In this document: positions 53,159 to 62,724 of the stretch, piece after piece
Numbering within the stretch: position 1 is the stretch's first letter
Layout of the letters: each line of letters opens with the position of its first letter
Origin: Planifilum fulgidum
Lineage (GTDB): Bacteria > Bacillota > Bacilli > Thermoactinomycetales > DSM-44946
Direction of reading: 5' to 3'
NCBI RefSeq assembly: GCF_900113175.1
Contig: NZ_FOOK01000014.1
Span: forward strand, 20,707-84,706
Length of the DNA stretch: 64,000 nt
Program-made: the position numbers and the translations under genes
The notes under the pieces: generated by a model
Told to the model about the DNA's origin: nothing
The model's input: only the letters and a program-made list of their open reading frames with translations
The model's database searches: none

Positions 53159-53980
53159 TCAGGCCCAGTCCCGGCCGAGGGGAGCGTCCGGGTCGGGCGG
53201 GGAGAACACCTCCGGATACAATAGATGGGCCAGGTATTCGATGCCCGTCAGCAGCCGGGGAGAAGGGCGGCAATACCATCCTTCCTCCAGGATGTGAACG
53301 CGGTCTTCCCGGGCGAAGGGTTTTCCCCGCCAGGCGGGGCGGCCCGTGATTCGTTCCTTTCGGATTCGGTCGATGGGAACCCCCGTCCATACGATCAGGG
53401 TGAAATCGGGTTCCCGTCGGGCCACGCCTTCCCAGTCCGTTTGGACGCTCTCCCGGTCCACGTCCCCGAAAATGTTGACGCCCCCCACGATTTCGCTCAC
53501 GTCGTTCAGCCAGTTGCGCCTGCCGGGGGTGAAAACCGGTTTGGGCCACCATTCCCAATAGAGACGGGGCTTGGGACGGCCCTGCGGCACTTTGCTTTTG
53601 ATCTCCTCCAACCGCCGTTCGAAACGCTCCGCAACCCGCTCCGCCCGCTCGCCGACCCCCGCCGCTTCTCCCGTGCGTCGGATGTCGTCCGCCACATCTT
53701 CGATTCTCTTCGGAGACAGGACGAGATGGGGAATCCCCTCCCGCCGGAGCCCTTCGATGTTTTTTTCCATTCCGGGAACACTAAGGGAGGCCACCACCAG
53801 GTCGGGACGGAGCGCTTTCACCTTGTCGAGGTCGATGTCCAGGTCGGGGCCGCATCGCGGCAGTTGCTCCACTTCCTTCGGCCAGTCGGAAAAATTGTCC
53901 ACTCCGACGATGCGGTCTTTCAAGCCGAGGAGAAAAAGGATTTCGGTGTTGCTCGGGCAGAGAGAGACGATTCGTTTCAT
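53159..53980 (-). CDS. BtuF/HutX-like cobalamin-type binding protein without signal peptide
   Basis: 273 residues of the helical-backbone metal/cobalamin receptor fold: RIVSLCPSNTEILFLLGL at the start, VGVDNFSDWP, then LRPDLVVASLSVPGMEKN. No signal peptide or lipobox is seen, and no permease or ATPase gene is nearby, so a cytoplasmic, non-transport role is likely. AGGAGG lies before ATG 53980. It is divergent from the GNAT gene. Confidence 0.82.
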   Translation of the reverse strand: MKRIVSLCPSNTEILFLLGLKDRIVGVDNFSDWPKEVEQLPRCGPDLDIDLDKVKALRPDLVVASLSVPGMEKNIEGLRREGIPHLVLSPKRIEDVADDIRRTGEAAGVGERAERVAERFERRLEEIKSKVPQGRPKPRLYWEWWPKPVFTPGRRNWLNDVSEIVGGVNIFGDVDRESVQTDWEGVARREPDFTLIVWTGVPIDRIRKERITGRPAWRGKPFAREDRVHILEEGWYCRPSPRLLTGIEYLAHLLYPEVFSPPDPDAPLGRDWA

Positions 53981-54021
53981 AATCAACCTCCTGTCGGGAT
54001 CAAGGGAAAGGAGTGAGGGAT

Positions 54022-54603
54022 TTGGCCACAAGGGTCAAGCCGGTAAAGTCCGCCTTTTGCGAAAGGCGTGTCGGGCTGGCCAAGGACGGCCGGATCGTCA
54101 TCATCCGGCCCGCCAGGACCAGCGACGCCGCCGAAATCGCCCGGCGGATGGCCAGGGTGGTGAAGGAGGGGATATACCTCGAAGAGGAGCCGGACACCCT
54201 TCCCACAGACCGGGAACAGGAACAGGAAATACGGAAAATCCGGGAGGACGGCGGATTGTACGCCGTGGCGGAGGTGGACGGGAAAATCGCCGGCGTCGCC
54301 CTCCTCCGCAGAGGTCCCCTGGAGATGAACCGCCATGTGGCCAAATTTCGGATGTGGCTGGTTCCCGGCTACAGGGGGCTGGGACTGGGGAAGAAATTGA
54401 TGGAGTACGTCATCGACGGGGCGCGCGCCCGCGGAGTGGAAAAGATCAGCCTCGATGTCTTTTCCAACAACGAGCGCGCCATCGGGTTGTACAAAAAATT
54501 CGGATTCCGGGTCGAGGGGCGCCTCAAAAGGCAATATGTGCTGGAAGGCCGCTATGTGGACGAGATCGTGATGGGACTGTCCCTTCAGGACCAGGCGAGG
54601 TGA
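54022..54603 (+). CDS. GNAT-family N-acetyltransferase
   Basis: 193 residues. Acetyl-CoA site in RMWLVPGYRGLGLGKKLMEY (Q/RxxGxG/A type), followed by DVFSNNERAIGLYKKFGF, typical of RimI-like or aminoglycoside-type acetyltransferases. The substrate is unknown. TTG 54022 is preferred over GTG 54013, which overlaps the AAAGGAG. Its 3' end overlaps the convergent yuiD gene by 19 bases. Confidence 0.87.
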   Translation: MATRVKPVKSAFCERRVGLAKDGRIVIIRPARTSDAAEIARRMARVVKEGIYLEEEPDTLPTDREQEQEIRKIREDGGLYAVAEVDGKIAGVALLRRGPLEMNRHVAKFRMWLVPGYRGLGLGKKLMEYVIDGARARGVEKISLDVFSNNERAIGLYKKFGFRVEGRLKRQYVLEGRYVDEIVMGLSLQDQAR

Positions 54604-55067
54604 ACCAACCAGGCGATGAGCATTCCCATCGAGGCGCCTGTTGCCACTTCAATGGGCTGGTGTCCGAGGATCTCCTTCAGTTTGGTCCCGGTTTCCCGGG
54701 GGGATCTGTCCTTCAAGTGGCGCATCTCCCGCAGCAATCCCGCCACATCCTCCGCCAGCCGGTTCAGCACCCGGGCCTGAATGCCCGCGTGCCGCCGGAT
54801 TCCCGCGGCATCGTACATCACGATGAAGGCGAGGACGGCTGTGATGGCAAACAGCGGGGAGCCCCATCCTTCCTGAATGCCGATCGCCGTGGCGAGGGAG
54901 GTGACGGCCGCCGTGTGGCCGCTGGGCATGCTGCCGGTCTGGATCAGCCAGTTCCAATTCCATGTGCCGTGGATTCTATAGTTCCAAAACACTTTGGTCA
55001 GCTGGGTGATAACCACGGCGATGACCGAGGACCACAGGGGATAGTTGTGCAAAAGTGTCGGGAGCAT
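54585..55067 (-). CDS. yuiD: Divergent PAP2-type phosphatase-like protein (YuiD)
   Basis: 160 residues with four to five hydrophobic segments. GSMPSGHTAAVTSLATAIG is the conserved core of the YuiD/DUF212 acid-phosphatase-like family (PSGHTA), followed by MYDAAGIRRHAG and LGHQPIEVATGASMG. Lipid-phosphate metabolism is suspected. AAAGGAAG precedes ATG 55067 at a somewhat long spacing. Confidence 0.88.
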   Translation of the reverse strand: MLPTLLHNYPLWSSVIAVVITQLTKVFWNYRIHGTWNWNWLIQTGSMPSGHTAAVTSLATAIGIQEGWGSPLFAITAVLAFIVMYDAAGIRRHAGIQARVLNRLAEDVAGLLREMRHLKDRSPRETGTKLKEILGHQPIEVATGASMGMLIAWLVHLAWS

Positions 55068-55108
55068 GGAGCTTTTTTCTTCCTTTCGCCTGACATCTGC
55101 TGTATCTG

Positions 55109-55227
55109 TTGTTCCAACCTATCCTCTATGATATACCGCGAAATCCGGATTGGAAAGGTGAAGGGAAAAAAGTAGCAGAAGGTGCCGAGGTTTCAATCCT
55201 TCCTCGATCATCGGGGAAGGATTTTTG
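55109..55227 (+). ncRNA. Candidate orphan transcript: promoter followed by terminator, no ORF
   Basis: TTGTTC, a 17-base spacer and TATACC (55109-55137) are followed about 60 bases later by a perfect AATCCTTCC / GGAAGGATT hairpin with T's (55195-55227). No reading frame with a ribosome site lies between. A second GC stem (55265-55295) with a T-rich tail follows before gerA. It could be a small RNA or a gerA leader with attenuator. Confidence 0.35.
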
Positions 55228-55351
55228 TCGGGTAAAAAAGTCACCGATATTGGAAGTTCGTGGTTCCGCCTGTTTGCCAAGGATTCGGAGGCGGATTCAT
55301 TTTTTGTTTTTGAAACAAAATGATGGATAGAAACGACAGGGGGTGTCATCC

Positions 55352-56914
55352 TTGCGCGGCTTCAGAGGGTTTTTCAGGAAAAAACCCGAGGTGAAAAACC
55401 CGGTCATCCCGAGCACAAGGGAAGATCTGCGGGTCGGCCTTTATCGCGATCTGGAAAAAAACCACCGGGTGATGAAAGACCTGTTCAACCGGTGTTACGA
55501 TGTCAACTTTCGCATCTTCCGGATTGGAAAGGAAATCGAGGCGGAAATCATCTATGTCGATAATATGGCCCACTTCGATGACATCAACACCCACATTTTG
55601 GCGCCGCTGATGCGGAAGTCCTGCTCCCGGCCGGAGGAGGTCGAAGCGTTTCTCCGGGAAGAGCTGCCCGCCGTATATGTCAAACCGGTTGAAACCTTTG
55701 ACGAATGCGCCAGACTGGTTTCCTCCGGCGAGCCCGTTCTGTTCATCGACGGATGGAACCGCGCGCTCAATTTGGGGCTGATTCAACTGGAAAGACGGGC
55801 TGTGACGGATCCGGAGGGAGAGCCGATCATCCGCGGCCCCAAGGAAGGATTCATCGAATCGGCCCAGACGAACACGGCCCTGCTGCGCCGCAGGATTCAA
55901 AGCCCCAAATTGAAGTTGGAAGAGATGCGGTTGGGGCGTTACACCCAAACCCGGGTCATCATCGCCTATATGGAAGGAATTGCAAACAACAGCGTGCTGG
56001 ACGAGGTGAAGCGGCGTCTGGAGCGGATCGATGTCGACGGAGTGTTGGAGTCGGGAATTATCGAGGAGCTGATCGAGGACAATCCGTATTCGCCCTTTCC
56101 CCAAATCCACTTTACCGAACGGGTCGATGCGGTGTGCGCCGATTTGCTGTCGGGGCGGATTGCCATCATTACGGACGGAACTCCCGATGTGCTGGTCGTC
56201 CCCGTCAGCTTTCCGGCGTTTTTGCAGGCAACGGAGGACTACTACTTGCGAGCCATTTATGCCACGGCGGTTCGGTGGCTCCGGTACCTGCTGTTTTTTT
56301 TCTCCCTGGTGGCCCCTTCCTTTTATGTGGCGACCATCTCCTTTCACCCGGAAGCGGTGCCGACGGAACAGCTTTTCACCTTTGCCTCGTCCCGGGAGCG
56401 GATTCCCATGCCGACCATCGTGGAAACGGTGTTGATGGAGCTCGCCTTCGAGGCGGTTCGGGAGGCGGGGCTGCGCCTGCCGAAACTCGTCGGTTCGGCC
56501 GTTACCATCGTGGGGGCGCTGATCATCGGGGAAGCGGCGGTGACGGCGGGGATCGTTTCCGCCCCGGTGGTGATCGTCGTGGCCCTCACCGGAATCGCAT
56601 CCTTCACCATTCCCCGCTATTCCTTGGGTTTTGCCATGCGCGTCCTCCGCTTTCCTCTGCTTTTCATTTCGGGAGGTTTCGGCATGGTGGGGTTCAGCCT
56701 GGCGTTGATCGCCCTCGTGATCCATTTGGCTTCCCTCCGTTCCTTCGGCATGCCGTATCTGTCTCCCATTGCGCCCTTTAGGCCCAAGCAGATGAAAGAT
56801 GTTTTCTGGCGCACTTTCTGGTGGAAAATGAGGACCCGCCCCACCGAATCCGCCAACACCGATCGGCAGGCGCCGGATCAGAAGCCGGGACCGGAGCGGG
56901 GCGGAGAGCAATGA
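55352..56914 (+). CDS. Spore germination receptor A subunit (GerA family)
   Basis: 520 residues. A large N-terminal hydrophilic domain (1-300) is followed by five or six membrane helices and a charged tail, the GerAA/GerKA layout. Signatures include IEGIANNSVLDEVKRRL-type (IAYMEGIANNSVLDEV), LLSGRIAIITDG and PFLLFISGGFGMVGFS-like (PLLFISGGFGMVGFS). In the spore inner membrane it senses germinants. TTG 55352 is favoured over GTG 55343 by spacing to GGGGG. First gene of the ger operon. Confidence 0.93.
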   Translation: MRGFRGFFRKKPEVKNPVIPSTREDLRVGLYRDLEKNHRVMKDLFNRCYDVNFRIFRIGKEIEAEIIYVDNMAHFDDINTHILAPLMRKSCSRPEEVEAFLREELPAVYVKPVETFDECARLVSSGEPVLFIDGWNRALNLGLIQLERRAVTDPEGEPIIRGPKEGFIESAQTNTALLRRRIQSPKLKLEEMRLGRYTQTRVIIAYMEGIANNSVLDEVKRRLERIDVDGVLESGIIEELIEDNPYSPFPQIHFTERVDAVCADLLSGRIAIITDGTPDVLVVPVSFPAFLQATEDYYLRAIYATAVRWLRYLLFFFSLVAPSFYVATISFHPEAVPTEQLFTFASSRERIPMPTIVETVLMELAFEAVREAGLRLPKLVGSAVTIVGALIIGEAAVTAGIVSAPVVIVVALTGIASFTIPRYSLGFAMRVLRFPLLFISGGFGMVGFSLALIALVIHLASLRSFGMPYLSPIAPFRPKQMKDVFWRTFWWKMRTRPTESANTDRQAPDQKPGPERGGEQ

Positions 56915-56932
56915 GGGAAGGGAGGAGCGGCG

Positions 56933-58054
56933 ATGATTGAAAAAGGCCGCATCAGCGGCGGTCAGATGGCTTTGCTTTTGTTCGTTTCGACGATCGGGAT
57001 CACCGTGGCGACCATTCCCTACTTGGCCGCCAAATGGGCAAAACAGGACATGTGGATGACCCCCGTGCCGGCGGCCGCCTCCGGGCTGGTGGCCTTCTTT
57101 CTCGCCTATTTTCTCCACCGCCGGTTTCCCGGGGAGACGGTGATCCAGTACTGCCCCCGGATTCTTGGCTGGCTCGGCAAGGTCATCCCCCTGGTGTTCC
57201 TGTTGACCTATATCCATGCCAATTCCTTTGTGCTCCGGATTTACGCCGATTTCGTCAACGGCGTGTTTTTGCAGAAAACGCCCCAGGTGGTGGTGATGGG
57301 CGGGATGGCCTTGCTCTGCGCGGCCGCCGTCCGGGGGGGACTGGAGACCGTCGCCCGTACGGCTCAGTTTCTCGCCCTGCTGACGGCGGGCATCCTGGGG
57401 GTGGTCACCTTTTTGTCGATGCCGGAGTGGGAGATGAGCAACATGTTGCCCATCCTGGAGCACGGCTTCAGGTCCGTGGCCAGGGGAGCCGCGGCCCCGG
57501 CGAGCTGGTTCAACGACTTTTTTATAGCGACCTTTCTGCTGCCCCATGTGAGAAAGCGGGACAAAGCGGCCCGCTGGGGAGTCGTCGGCCTTGTCGGTTC
57601 AATGTTGATGCTGATGGTGTTTCACCTGATCATCCTGTTCATATTGGGAAATCAGGCGGACAGATTCCTCTTTCCCCTCTTCGAAGCGTTCCGGCTCATC
57701 AACCTGGCGGGGTTTCTGGAACATGTGGACGCCTTTTTGCTGGCGATATGGCTGTTCATCATCTTCATCAAAATCACTTTGATGCACTACGCCGTCGTCC
57801 TGGGAACGGCCCAGTGGCTGGGGCTTGCCGACTACAAACCCCTGTCGCTGCCCATCGCCCTTCTCCTGGTCGCCGTCGGGGGTTGGACCGTGCCCACCCT
57901 CACGGATCTGAACCAATTTTTTGATGGGGAATCCTTTGTCTACAGCAGCCTGGTCCAAATCGCGATTCCTCTTTCGCTTCTGGCGGTGGCGGTCATCCGC
58001 CGGGTGAAAAGGCCGCGAGGGGAGGATGGAACATCATGGGAGCGGGACCGCTGA
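56933..58054 (+). CDS. Spore germination receptor B subunit (GerB family, amino-acid permease-like)
   Basis: 373 residues with ten membrane helices. ISGGQMALLLFVSTIGI at the start and VFLLTYIHANSFVLRIY resemble GerAB/GerKB, relatives of APC amino-acid transporters that bind the germinant. GGGAGGAG precedes ATG 56933. It overlaps gerC by 19 bases. Confidence 0.93.
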   Translation: MIEKGRISGGQMALLLFVSTIGITVATIPYLAAKWAKQDMWMTPVPAAASGLVAFFLAYFLHRRFPGETVIQYCPRILGWLGKVIPLVFLLTYIHANSFVLRIYADFVNGVFLQKTPQVVVMGGMALLCAAAVRGGLETVARTAQFLALLTAGILGVVTFLSMPEWEMSNMLPILEHGFRSVARGAAAPASWFNDFFIATFLLPHVRKRDKAARWGVVGLVGSMLMLMVFHLIILFILGNQADRFLFPLFEAFRLINLAGFLEHVDAFLLAIWLFIIFIKITLMHYAVVLGTAQWLGLADYKPLSLPIALLLVAVGGWTVPTLTDLNQFFDGESFVYSSLVQIAIPLSLLAVAVIRRVKRPRGEDGTSWERDR

Positions 58055-59172
58055 AGGGAGGAGGCAAAAGGGCGCTCTGCCTGCTGTGGGTCGCCTCCCT
58101 GCTCATCCTCTCCGGCTGTTGGGATCGAAAGGAATTGAACGAGATCGCCCTGATCCGGGCGATCGGGATCGACCGGACGGAGGACGGGCAGGTGGAAGTG
58201 ACGCTTCTGCAGGCGATCCCCCAACGGGCGGAGGATGCCGGAGGAGGGGAAAAAACCGGGGGAACGCAAAGGGTCCTTTCCGCCCGAAGCATCAATATTC
58301 CCGAGGCAAAGGCGAAATTGCAGCAAAAGCTGGGGCGCGAAATCTTCACGGGTCACCAAGAAGTGGTGGTGTTCGGGGAAAGAATGGCCCGGACGGGAAT
58401 CAGGGAGGCCCTGGATTACATGGCACGTCAGCCGCAGGTGCGGTTGGATGCCGTGGTGTTCGTGAGCGATTCGCCGAAGGAGATTTTCACCACCATTCCG
58501 CTGGCGGAAATCACCGCCTCCGAATCCCTTTACAAGCTGGCGAGAGTGGAGGGATACACCGAGATCACCGTCATGCGGGTGCTGAGGGAAGTGACCGGCG
58601 ATGCGAAAAGCACGGTCATCCCGGTGGTGAAAAAAACGGGAAAAAAGTCGCTGTCGCTGGACGGGGTGGCCGTTTTCCGGGGGGAACGGATGGTCGATCA
58701 TCTGGATCGAAAAAGCAAAGAAGGCTTGATGTGGATCCGGAATGAGTACACCACGGGAACGGTCAACACCCGGATCAAGGGTGAAAAAGGATATGTCGCC
58801 ATGAAGGTGGATCGGACGAAGACCGAGCTGATTCCCAAACTGAAGGGGAAAAAGCCCCACATGACCATCCGGATGACCTCGGAAAATGTGTTAACGTACA
58901 ACGGAACCGACATGGATCTGTACTTCCCGTCGAACATGGACCGGATCACCCGGGAGATGGAGAAGCAGCTTCGGCACCGCCTGCGCTGGACGGTGGAAAG
59001 GCTGCAGAAGGACCGGGCGGACGCCTTCGGCTTTGCGGAGGTTTTTCACCGCAAATACCCCAAAGAGTGGGCCCGGATGAAAAAGGATTGGAATCAACGG
59101 GTGTTTCCCCGGATGGACGTGGATGTCCAGGTCTTTGTGAAAATCCGTTGGCCCGGAATGACGGACAGTTGA
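58036..59172 (+). CDS. Spore germination receptor C subunit (GerC lipoprotein)
   Basis: 378 residues. Lipoprotein signal with lipobox LILSG-C28-WDRKELNEIA, the standard GerAC opening (CWD-x-x-ELN), and the three-domain body seen in GerBC (GHQEVVVFGE, RLDAVVFVSD, LSLDGVAVFRGERMV). It completes the receptor at the outer face of the spore inner membrane. GAGGGGAGG precedes ATG 58036 inside gerB. Confidence 0.93.
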   Translation: MGAGPLKGGGKRALCLLWVASLLILSGCWDRKELNEIALIRAIGIDRTEDGQVEVTLLQAIPQRAEDAGGGEKTGGTQRVLSARSINIPEAKAKLQQKLGREIFTGHQEVVVFGERMARTGIREALDYMARQPQVRLDAVVFVSDSPKEIFTTIPLAEITASESLYKLARVEGYTEITVMRVLREVTGDAKSTVIPVVKKTGKKSLSLDGVAVFRGERMVDHLDRKSKEGLMWIRNEYTTGTVNTRIKGEKGYVAMKVDRTKTELIPKLKGKKPHMTIRMTSENVLTYNGTDMDLYFPSNMDRITREMEKQLRHRLRWTVERLQKDRADAFGFAEVFHRKYPKEWARMKKDWNQRVFPRMDVDVQVFVKIRWPGMTDS

Positions 59173-59191
59173 GCGGACGAGGTGACGGGCC

Positions 59192-59416
59192 GTGATTGGA
59201 AAGATCTTGGCGGTTACGGCGGTCAGTTTGCTGATCATCGGTTTCGAGTGGCCGAAGATCAGTCCGGAACACAAAAAGGAAAGGGCGGCGCTGTTGGTGT
59301 CCGCCGCCCTCGCTTGGGGATTGTGGCTTGTGCTTATTCTTTTTCCGAACTTGCCCGGCCCCACGGAGCTGATGGAAAAATGGCTGCGCCCGCTTGTCGG
59401 CTGGATGGGAGGATAA
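59192..59416 (+). CDS. Small membrane protein of the ger operon
   Basis: 74 residues with two hydrophobic segments (about 3-20 and 33-52) joined by a charged loop. Small two-helix proteins (GerD-unrelated, often called subunit D) accompany several ger operons. GTG 59192 follows GAGGTGACGG. The name of the family is not certain. Confidence 0.75.
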   Translation: MIGKILAVTAVSLLIIGFEWPKISPEHKKERAALLVSAALAWGLWLVLILFPNLPGPTELMEKWLRPLVGWMGG

Positions 59417-59432
59417 GGAAAGACGGGGCCCT

Positions 59433-60386
59433 TTATGGGGTTTGGAAGATTTTGTCGATGCGGTCGATCACCTCTTGCGGGAGGGTCACACCGGAGGCCT
59501 TGACGTTGTCCTCCACCTGCCCGGGCACGCTTGCCCCGATGATGGCGCTGGAGACGTTGGGAAGGCGAAGGGTCCAGGCCAAAGCGAGCTGGGCCAGGGA
59601 AAGCCCCAATTCTTCGGCGATGGGACGAAGCCGTTCCACTTTGGCCAAGTTTTCCTCCTTGAGCCACGATTTGACCGTTTCCGCCCCGTGCTTGTCGGTG
59701 GCGCGGCTGCCGGAGGGTGCGTCATTTACCGATTTGTATTTGCCGGCAAGAACCCCTTGGGCCAGGGGAGAGTAAACGACTTGTCCGATGCCGTGGCGCT
59801 CGCAGAGGGGGATGATCTCCTTTTCGATATCGCGGGCGAACAGGTTGTACAAGGGCTGGTTGGCCGCGATCCGGTGCAGCGAGTGCCTGTCGACGATCGA
59901 CAGGGCTTCGGCGATTTGCGCCGCCGTCCAATTGCTGACGCCCACATACAGCACTTTGCCCTGACGCACCAGATCGTCCATGGCGCGCAGGGTTTCCTCC
60001 AGAGGCGTGTCAGGGTCGAAGAAGTGGCAATAGTACACGTCGATGTAATCGACGCCCAGCCGTTTCAGGCTGGCTTCGCACTGCTCCATGATGTGTTTCC
60101 GGGACAGCCCCTGGTCGTTGGGCCCTTTCCCCATCGCCCCCCGGACCTTGGTCGCCAGCACGTAGGATTCGCGGGGATACTTCCTGAGCGCTTCGCCGAC
60201 GATCCTTTCCGCCTCGCCGTTCATGTAAATGTTGGCCGTGTCGAAAAAGTTGATCCCCAGTTCATAGGCCTTGTCGATGACGGAGATCGCTTGCTCCTTG
60301 TCCACATATCCACCGTACGTCAGCCAGCTTCCCAGGCTGATTTCGCTCACTTTCAAACCGGTGTTTCCGAGACGGCGGTACTTCAT
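59433..60386 (-). CDS. Aldo/keto reductase (potassium-channel-beta-like)
   Basis: 317 residues, TIM barrel. Catalytic tetrad D49 / Y54 (FFDTANIY), K80 (LATK) and H121 (YYCHFF), with ISLGSWLTYGG and SWLKEENLAKVERLRPIAEE typical of the AKR6/YhdN group. NADPH-dependent reduction of aldehydes or ketones. GGAAGGGG precedes ATG 60386. It converges on the ger operon. Confidence 0.92.
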   Translation of the reverse strand: MKYRRLGNTGLKVSEISLGSWLTYGGYVDKEQAISVIDKAYELGINFFDTANIYMNGEAERIVGEALRKYPRESYVLATKVRGAMGKGPNDQGLSRKHIMEQCEASLKRLGVDYIDVYYCHFFDPDTPLEETLRAMDDLVRQGKVLYVGVSNWTAAQIAEALSIVDRHSLHRIAANQPLYNLFARDIEKEIIPLCERHGIGQVVYSPLAQGVLAGKYKSVNDAPSGSRATDKHGAETVKSWLKEENLAKVERLRPIAEELGLSLAQLALAWTLRLPNVSSAIIGASVPGQVEDNVKASGVTLPQEVIDRIDKIFQTP

Positions 60387-60459
60387 CTTCGATCCCCTTC
60401 CTCTAAAGGTTATCGAAGCTTTGATTCAGTCGGCATGCGGCCCGGCAATCCGCCGGAGG

Positions 60460-61206
60460 TCACGCCAGGAGCGATCGGAGGATGGACAGGTTGGCGCGTT
60501 CGTTCAACCGGAGCCGGTCCGAATGAATCCACGCTTCGGCGGGGGAGACGGGCAGTTCCCCGCAGATGTCGACGCCGAGCACCTGTTTGCTCCGAACGAG
60601 GGCTTGAAGAACCTTCAGCAGCTCCGTCAGGTGCATGGTCCCGTGATCCCAGTTGGTCGCGGCGTAGGCGCGATCCAGGACATCCTTGTCAATGCTGATG
60701 TACACGCGTTCCGTCGGGATGGCGGAGAGGAGATCCCCGCCTTGTTCCGGGTCGGGCCAGAGGAGCACTTTTTCCCCGGCGTCCCGGAGGCGAAGGTTCC
60801 GCTCCCCGGTCCCGATCAGGATGATTTTCACAAGATGCGGCAGCTTCGCCGCCTCTTTCACCCAGGAACTGCATGTAAGAAGCCCCGGCAGACTGTCCGG
60901 GGTTTTTGCATCCGTATGGTTGTCGAAAAGGATGAGGCTGAAGGGATCTTTGATTTCCCTCAGCAGCAGATAGGTGACGTAATGGTAATTTCCGTTTCCG
61001 ATAAAGGTGATGCCCCGACCTTTTCTGCGGGACAGCCGGCGGATGATTTCCGACCGCGATCGATCCGTGCAAAACAGATTGGCCTCTTGAATGTCTTTGA
61101 GTTGGATCCATTCGCCGGCAAAACGGGCCAATTGGCGTTGCTTTGGATAAACGTCGTCGAAGTTCAGCAGCGTCACGTCACGATGCAGAAGACCCATGAT
61201 CCTCAT
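60460..61206 (-). CDS. Arginase/ureohydrolase-fold protein
   Basis: 248 residues. Both metal-binding blocks of the ureohydrolase family can be seen: ILFDNHTDAK (D-x-H-x-D type) and YISIDKDVLD (S-x-D-x-D). It is shorter than true arginase or agmatinase and lacks close family blocks at the N-terminus, so the substrate is open. ATG 61206 is the longest start; ATG 61197 is an alternative with a GAGG nearby. Confidence 0.78.
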   Translation of the reverse strand: MRIMGLLHRDVTLLNFDDVYPKQRQLARFAGEWIQLKDIQEANLFCTDRSRSEIIRRLSRRKGRGITFIGNGNYHYVTYLLLREIKDPFSLILFDNHTDAKTPDSLPGLLTCSSWVKEAAKLPHLVKIILIGTGERNLRLRDAGEKVLLWPDPEQGGDLLSAIPTERVYISIDKDVLDRAYAATNWDHGTMHLTELLKVLQALVRSKQVLGVDICGELPVSPAEAWIHSDRLRLNERANLSILRSLLA

Positions 61207-61668
61207 TTCCCTTCGATGAAATGAACGATCCGGTCTATTGCCATACGCTGACGGTGATCCTTCGACTTCTACTATAAATATACAAAAAAATTGAAGGGCG
61301 GTTAAGGGCCGGCCTTCGACGAGGATCCTGTCTTTCGATGCCCATTGAAAAACGGAAAAAAGATCGCGGACAGTCTGTAAATTTGCACAACCTGATGACG
61401 TCGCGCGATGGTCGGTGTTTGTGGCTGTGGCCGCCGGGGAACGGTGGAGATCGCGGGTGCCGCCTTCGCCTGCTGGACGAGGCGACCTTCAGGACCGGGC
61501 GCGTCACAGCGATCGGCGGGGAAAGGGTGATGCAGGGGCGCCTGTGCCATGCCGCGTGGCGAAAGGCCAAGTCGGCTGTCCCGTAGATGGCGGAAAAAAG
61601 ACGGGGCAGACCGTCGTTTTCCTTTCCGGTGATTTTGGGGGGGTTTATGGCTTGGGGACGTCGGGGAG
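61207..61668. other. Non-coding gap between the arginase-like gene and the ars operon
   Basis: AT-rich near 61265-61290 (probably the promoter region of the arginase-like gene, with TATAGT on the minus strand) and GC-rich beyond. No gene that I can support. Confidence 0.5.
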
Positions 61669-61720
61669 TTTACATATCAAATTTTTTTGATGTATAATCA
61701 TATCAACGAAAGTTGATATG
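61669..61720 (+). promoter_or_regulatory. ars promoter with two ArsR-like operators
   Basis: TTTACA (61669-61674), an 18-base spacer and TATAAT (61693-61698). One imperfect inverted repeat (CATATCAA ... TTGATGT) fills the spacer, 61673-61693. A perfect one, CATATCAA-N6-TTGATATG, lies at 61699-61720 directly after the -10. The ATATCAA/TTGATAT half-sites are of the ArsR type. Confidence 0.85.
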
Positions 61721-61812
61721 AGGAGGCGGGGCGGATTTCTTCACCCGTCAAGGAGAGGTCTTCCTGAAAGGTTTCGGTTGCATGAGATATGAGATATAAG
61801 GGGGTTATCCGC

Positions 61813-62625
61813 GTGAGAAGGGTCATTCGGGAAGAAATCAAGGCGTATTACGGAAGTATCGCCAGGAGAGCGGCCGGGAAAGAAGCGGGTTCCTGCTGCG
61901 GGGGATCGTCCTGTTGCGGAGAAGGTGCGCCCTTCTATTCCTCGGGCGATCTGGAAGGATTGCCGGAGGAGGCCGTCAAGGCCTCTTTGGGGTGTGCCAA
62001 CCCGGTTGCCCTTGCGAATCTTCAACAGGGAGAAACGGTCCTTGATCTGGGAAGCGGGGGCGGGATCGATGCGTTGATCTCGTCGAAGTATGTGGGTGAA
62101 ACCGGAAAGGTTTACGGACTGGACATGACCGATGAGATGCTGGAATTGGCCCGGCGGAACCAAGAGAAGAGCGGGGCGGCCAATGTCGAGTTTATCAAGG
62201 GATATATCGAGGAGATTCCCCTGGCGGATGAAACGGTGGATGTCGTCCTTTCCAATTGTGTCATCAATCTGAGCGGGCGAAAGGAGGATGCCTTGAGGGA
62301 AGCGTATCGGGTGCTCAAAAAAGGCGGCAGGCTGGCCATTGCGGATATTGTCCGGCTGAAGCCGGTTCCCGAATCGCTTCGGCGGAACATCCAAATGTGG
62401 GTGGGTTGCGTTTCCGGCGCTTTGGGGATCGATGAATACGAGCGGATTCTGAAAAAGGTCGGATTCAAGGACATCGAAATCACTCCCGTAAACCACATCG
62501 GAGGTGTCCCCAGGGGATTTGCGGAAGAGAAGAACCCGGATTCTCCCTTTTCGGCGGGCGGTGCGTGGGAGGAAGCCTTTGCCGCGGCTTATGTGAAGGC
62601 GCGCAAAGGGACGGAACCGGCATGA
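61813..62625 (+). CDS. arsM: Arsenite S-adenosylmethionine methyltransferase
   Basis: 270 residues. N-terminal paired cysteines SCCGGSSCCGEG (C28/C29, C34/C35), SAM motif VLDLGSGGGIDALI, and cysteines C61, C149 (SNCVINLS) and C199 (WVGCVSG), which correspond to the arsenite-binding triad of ArsM. It methylates As(III) to volatile or less retained forms. GTG 61813 is favoured because AGGGGGT lies eight bases before it; ATG 61789 is in frame upstream. First gene of the ars operon. Confidence 0.93.
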   Translation: MRRVIREEIKAYYGSIARRAAGKEAGSCCGGSSCCGEGAPFYSSGDLEGLPEEAVKASLGCANPVALANLQQGETVLDLGSGGGIDALISSKYVGETGKVYGLDMTDEMLELARRNQEKSGAANVEFIKGYIEEIPLADETVDVVLSNCVINLSGRKEDALREAYRVLKKGGRLAIADIVRLKPVPESLRRNIQMWVGCVSGALGIDEYERILKKVGFKDIEITPVNHIGGVPRGFAEEKNPDSPFSAGGAWEEAFAAAYVKARKGTEPA

Positions 62626-62724
62626 AAATGTAGTATGATGTAGGTGAATATCCAATTTCATGATAAGCGCCGTGCATCCCGGGGCGATCGACGCATGTTT
62701 TTCTCGCCGGAAGGAGGGGAAGGA

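Noticed and set aside
55346..57547. 733-codon open frame on the minus strand
   Set aside because: It is antisense to gerA/gerB; its composition (Arg/Gly/His-rich) is typical of a shadow.
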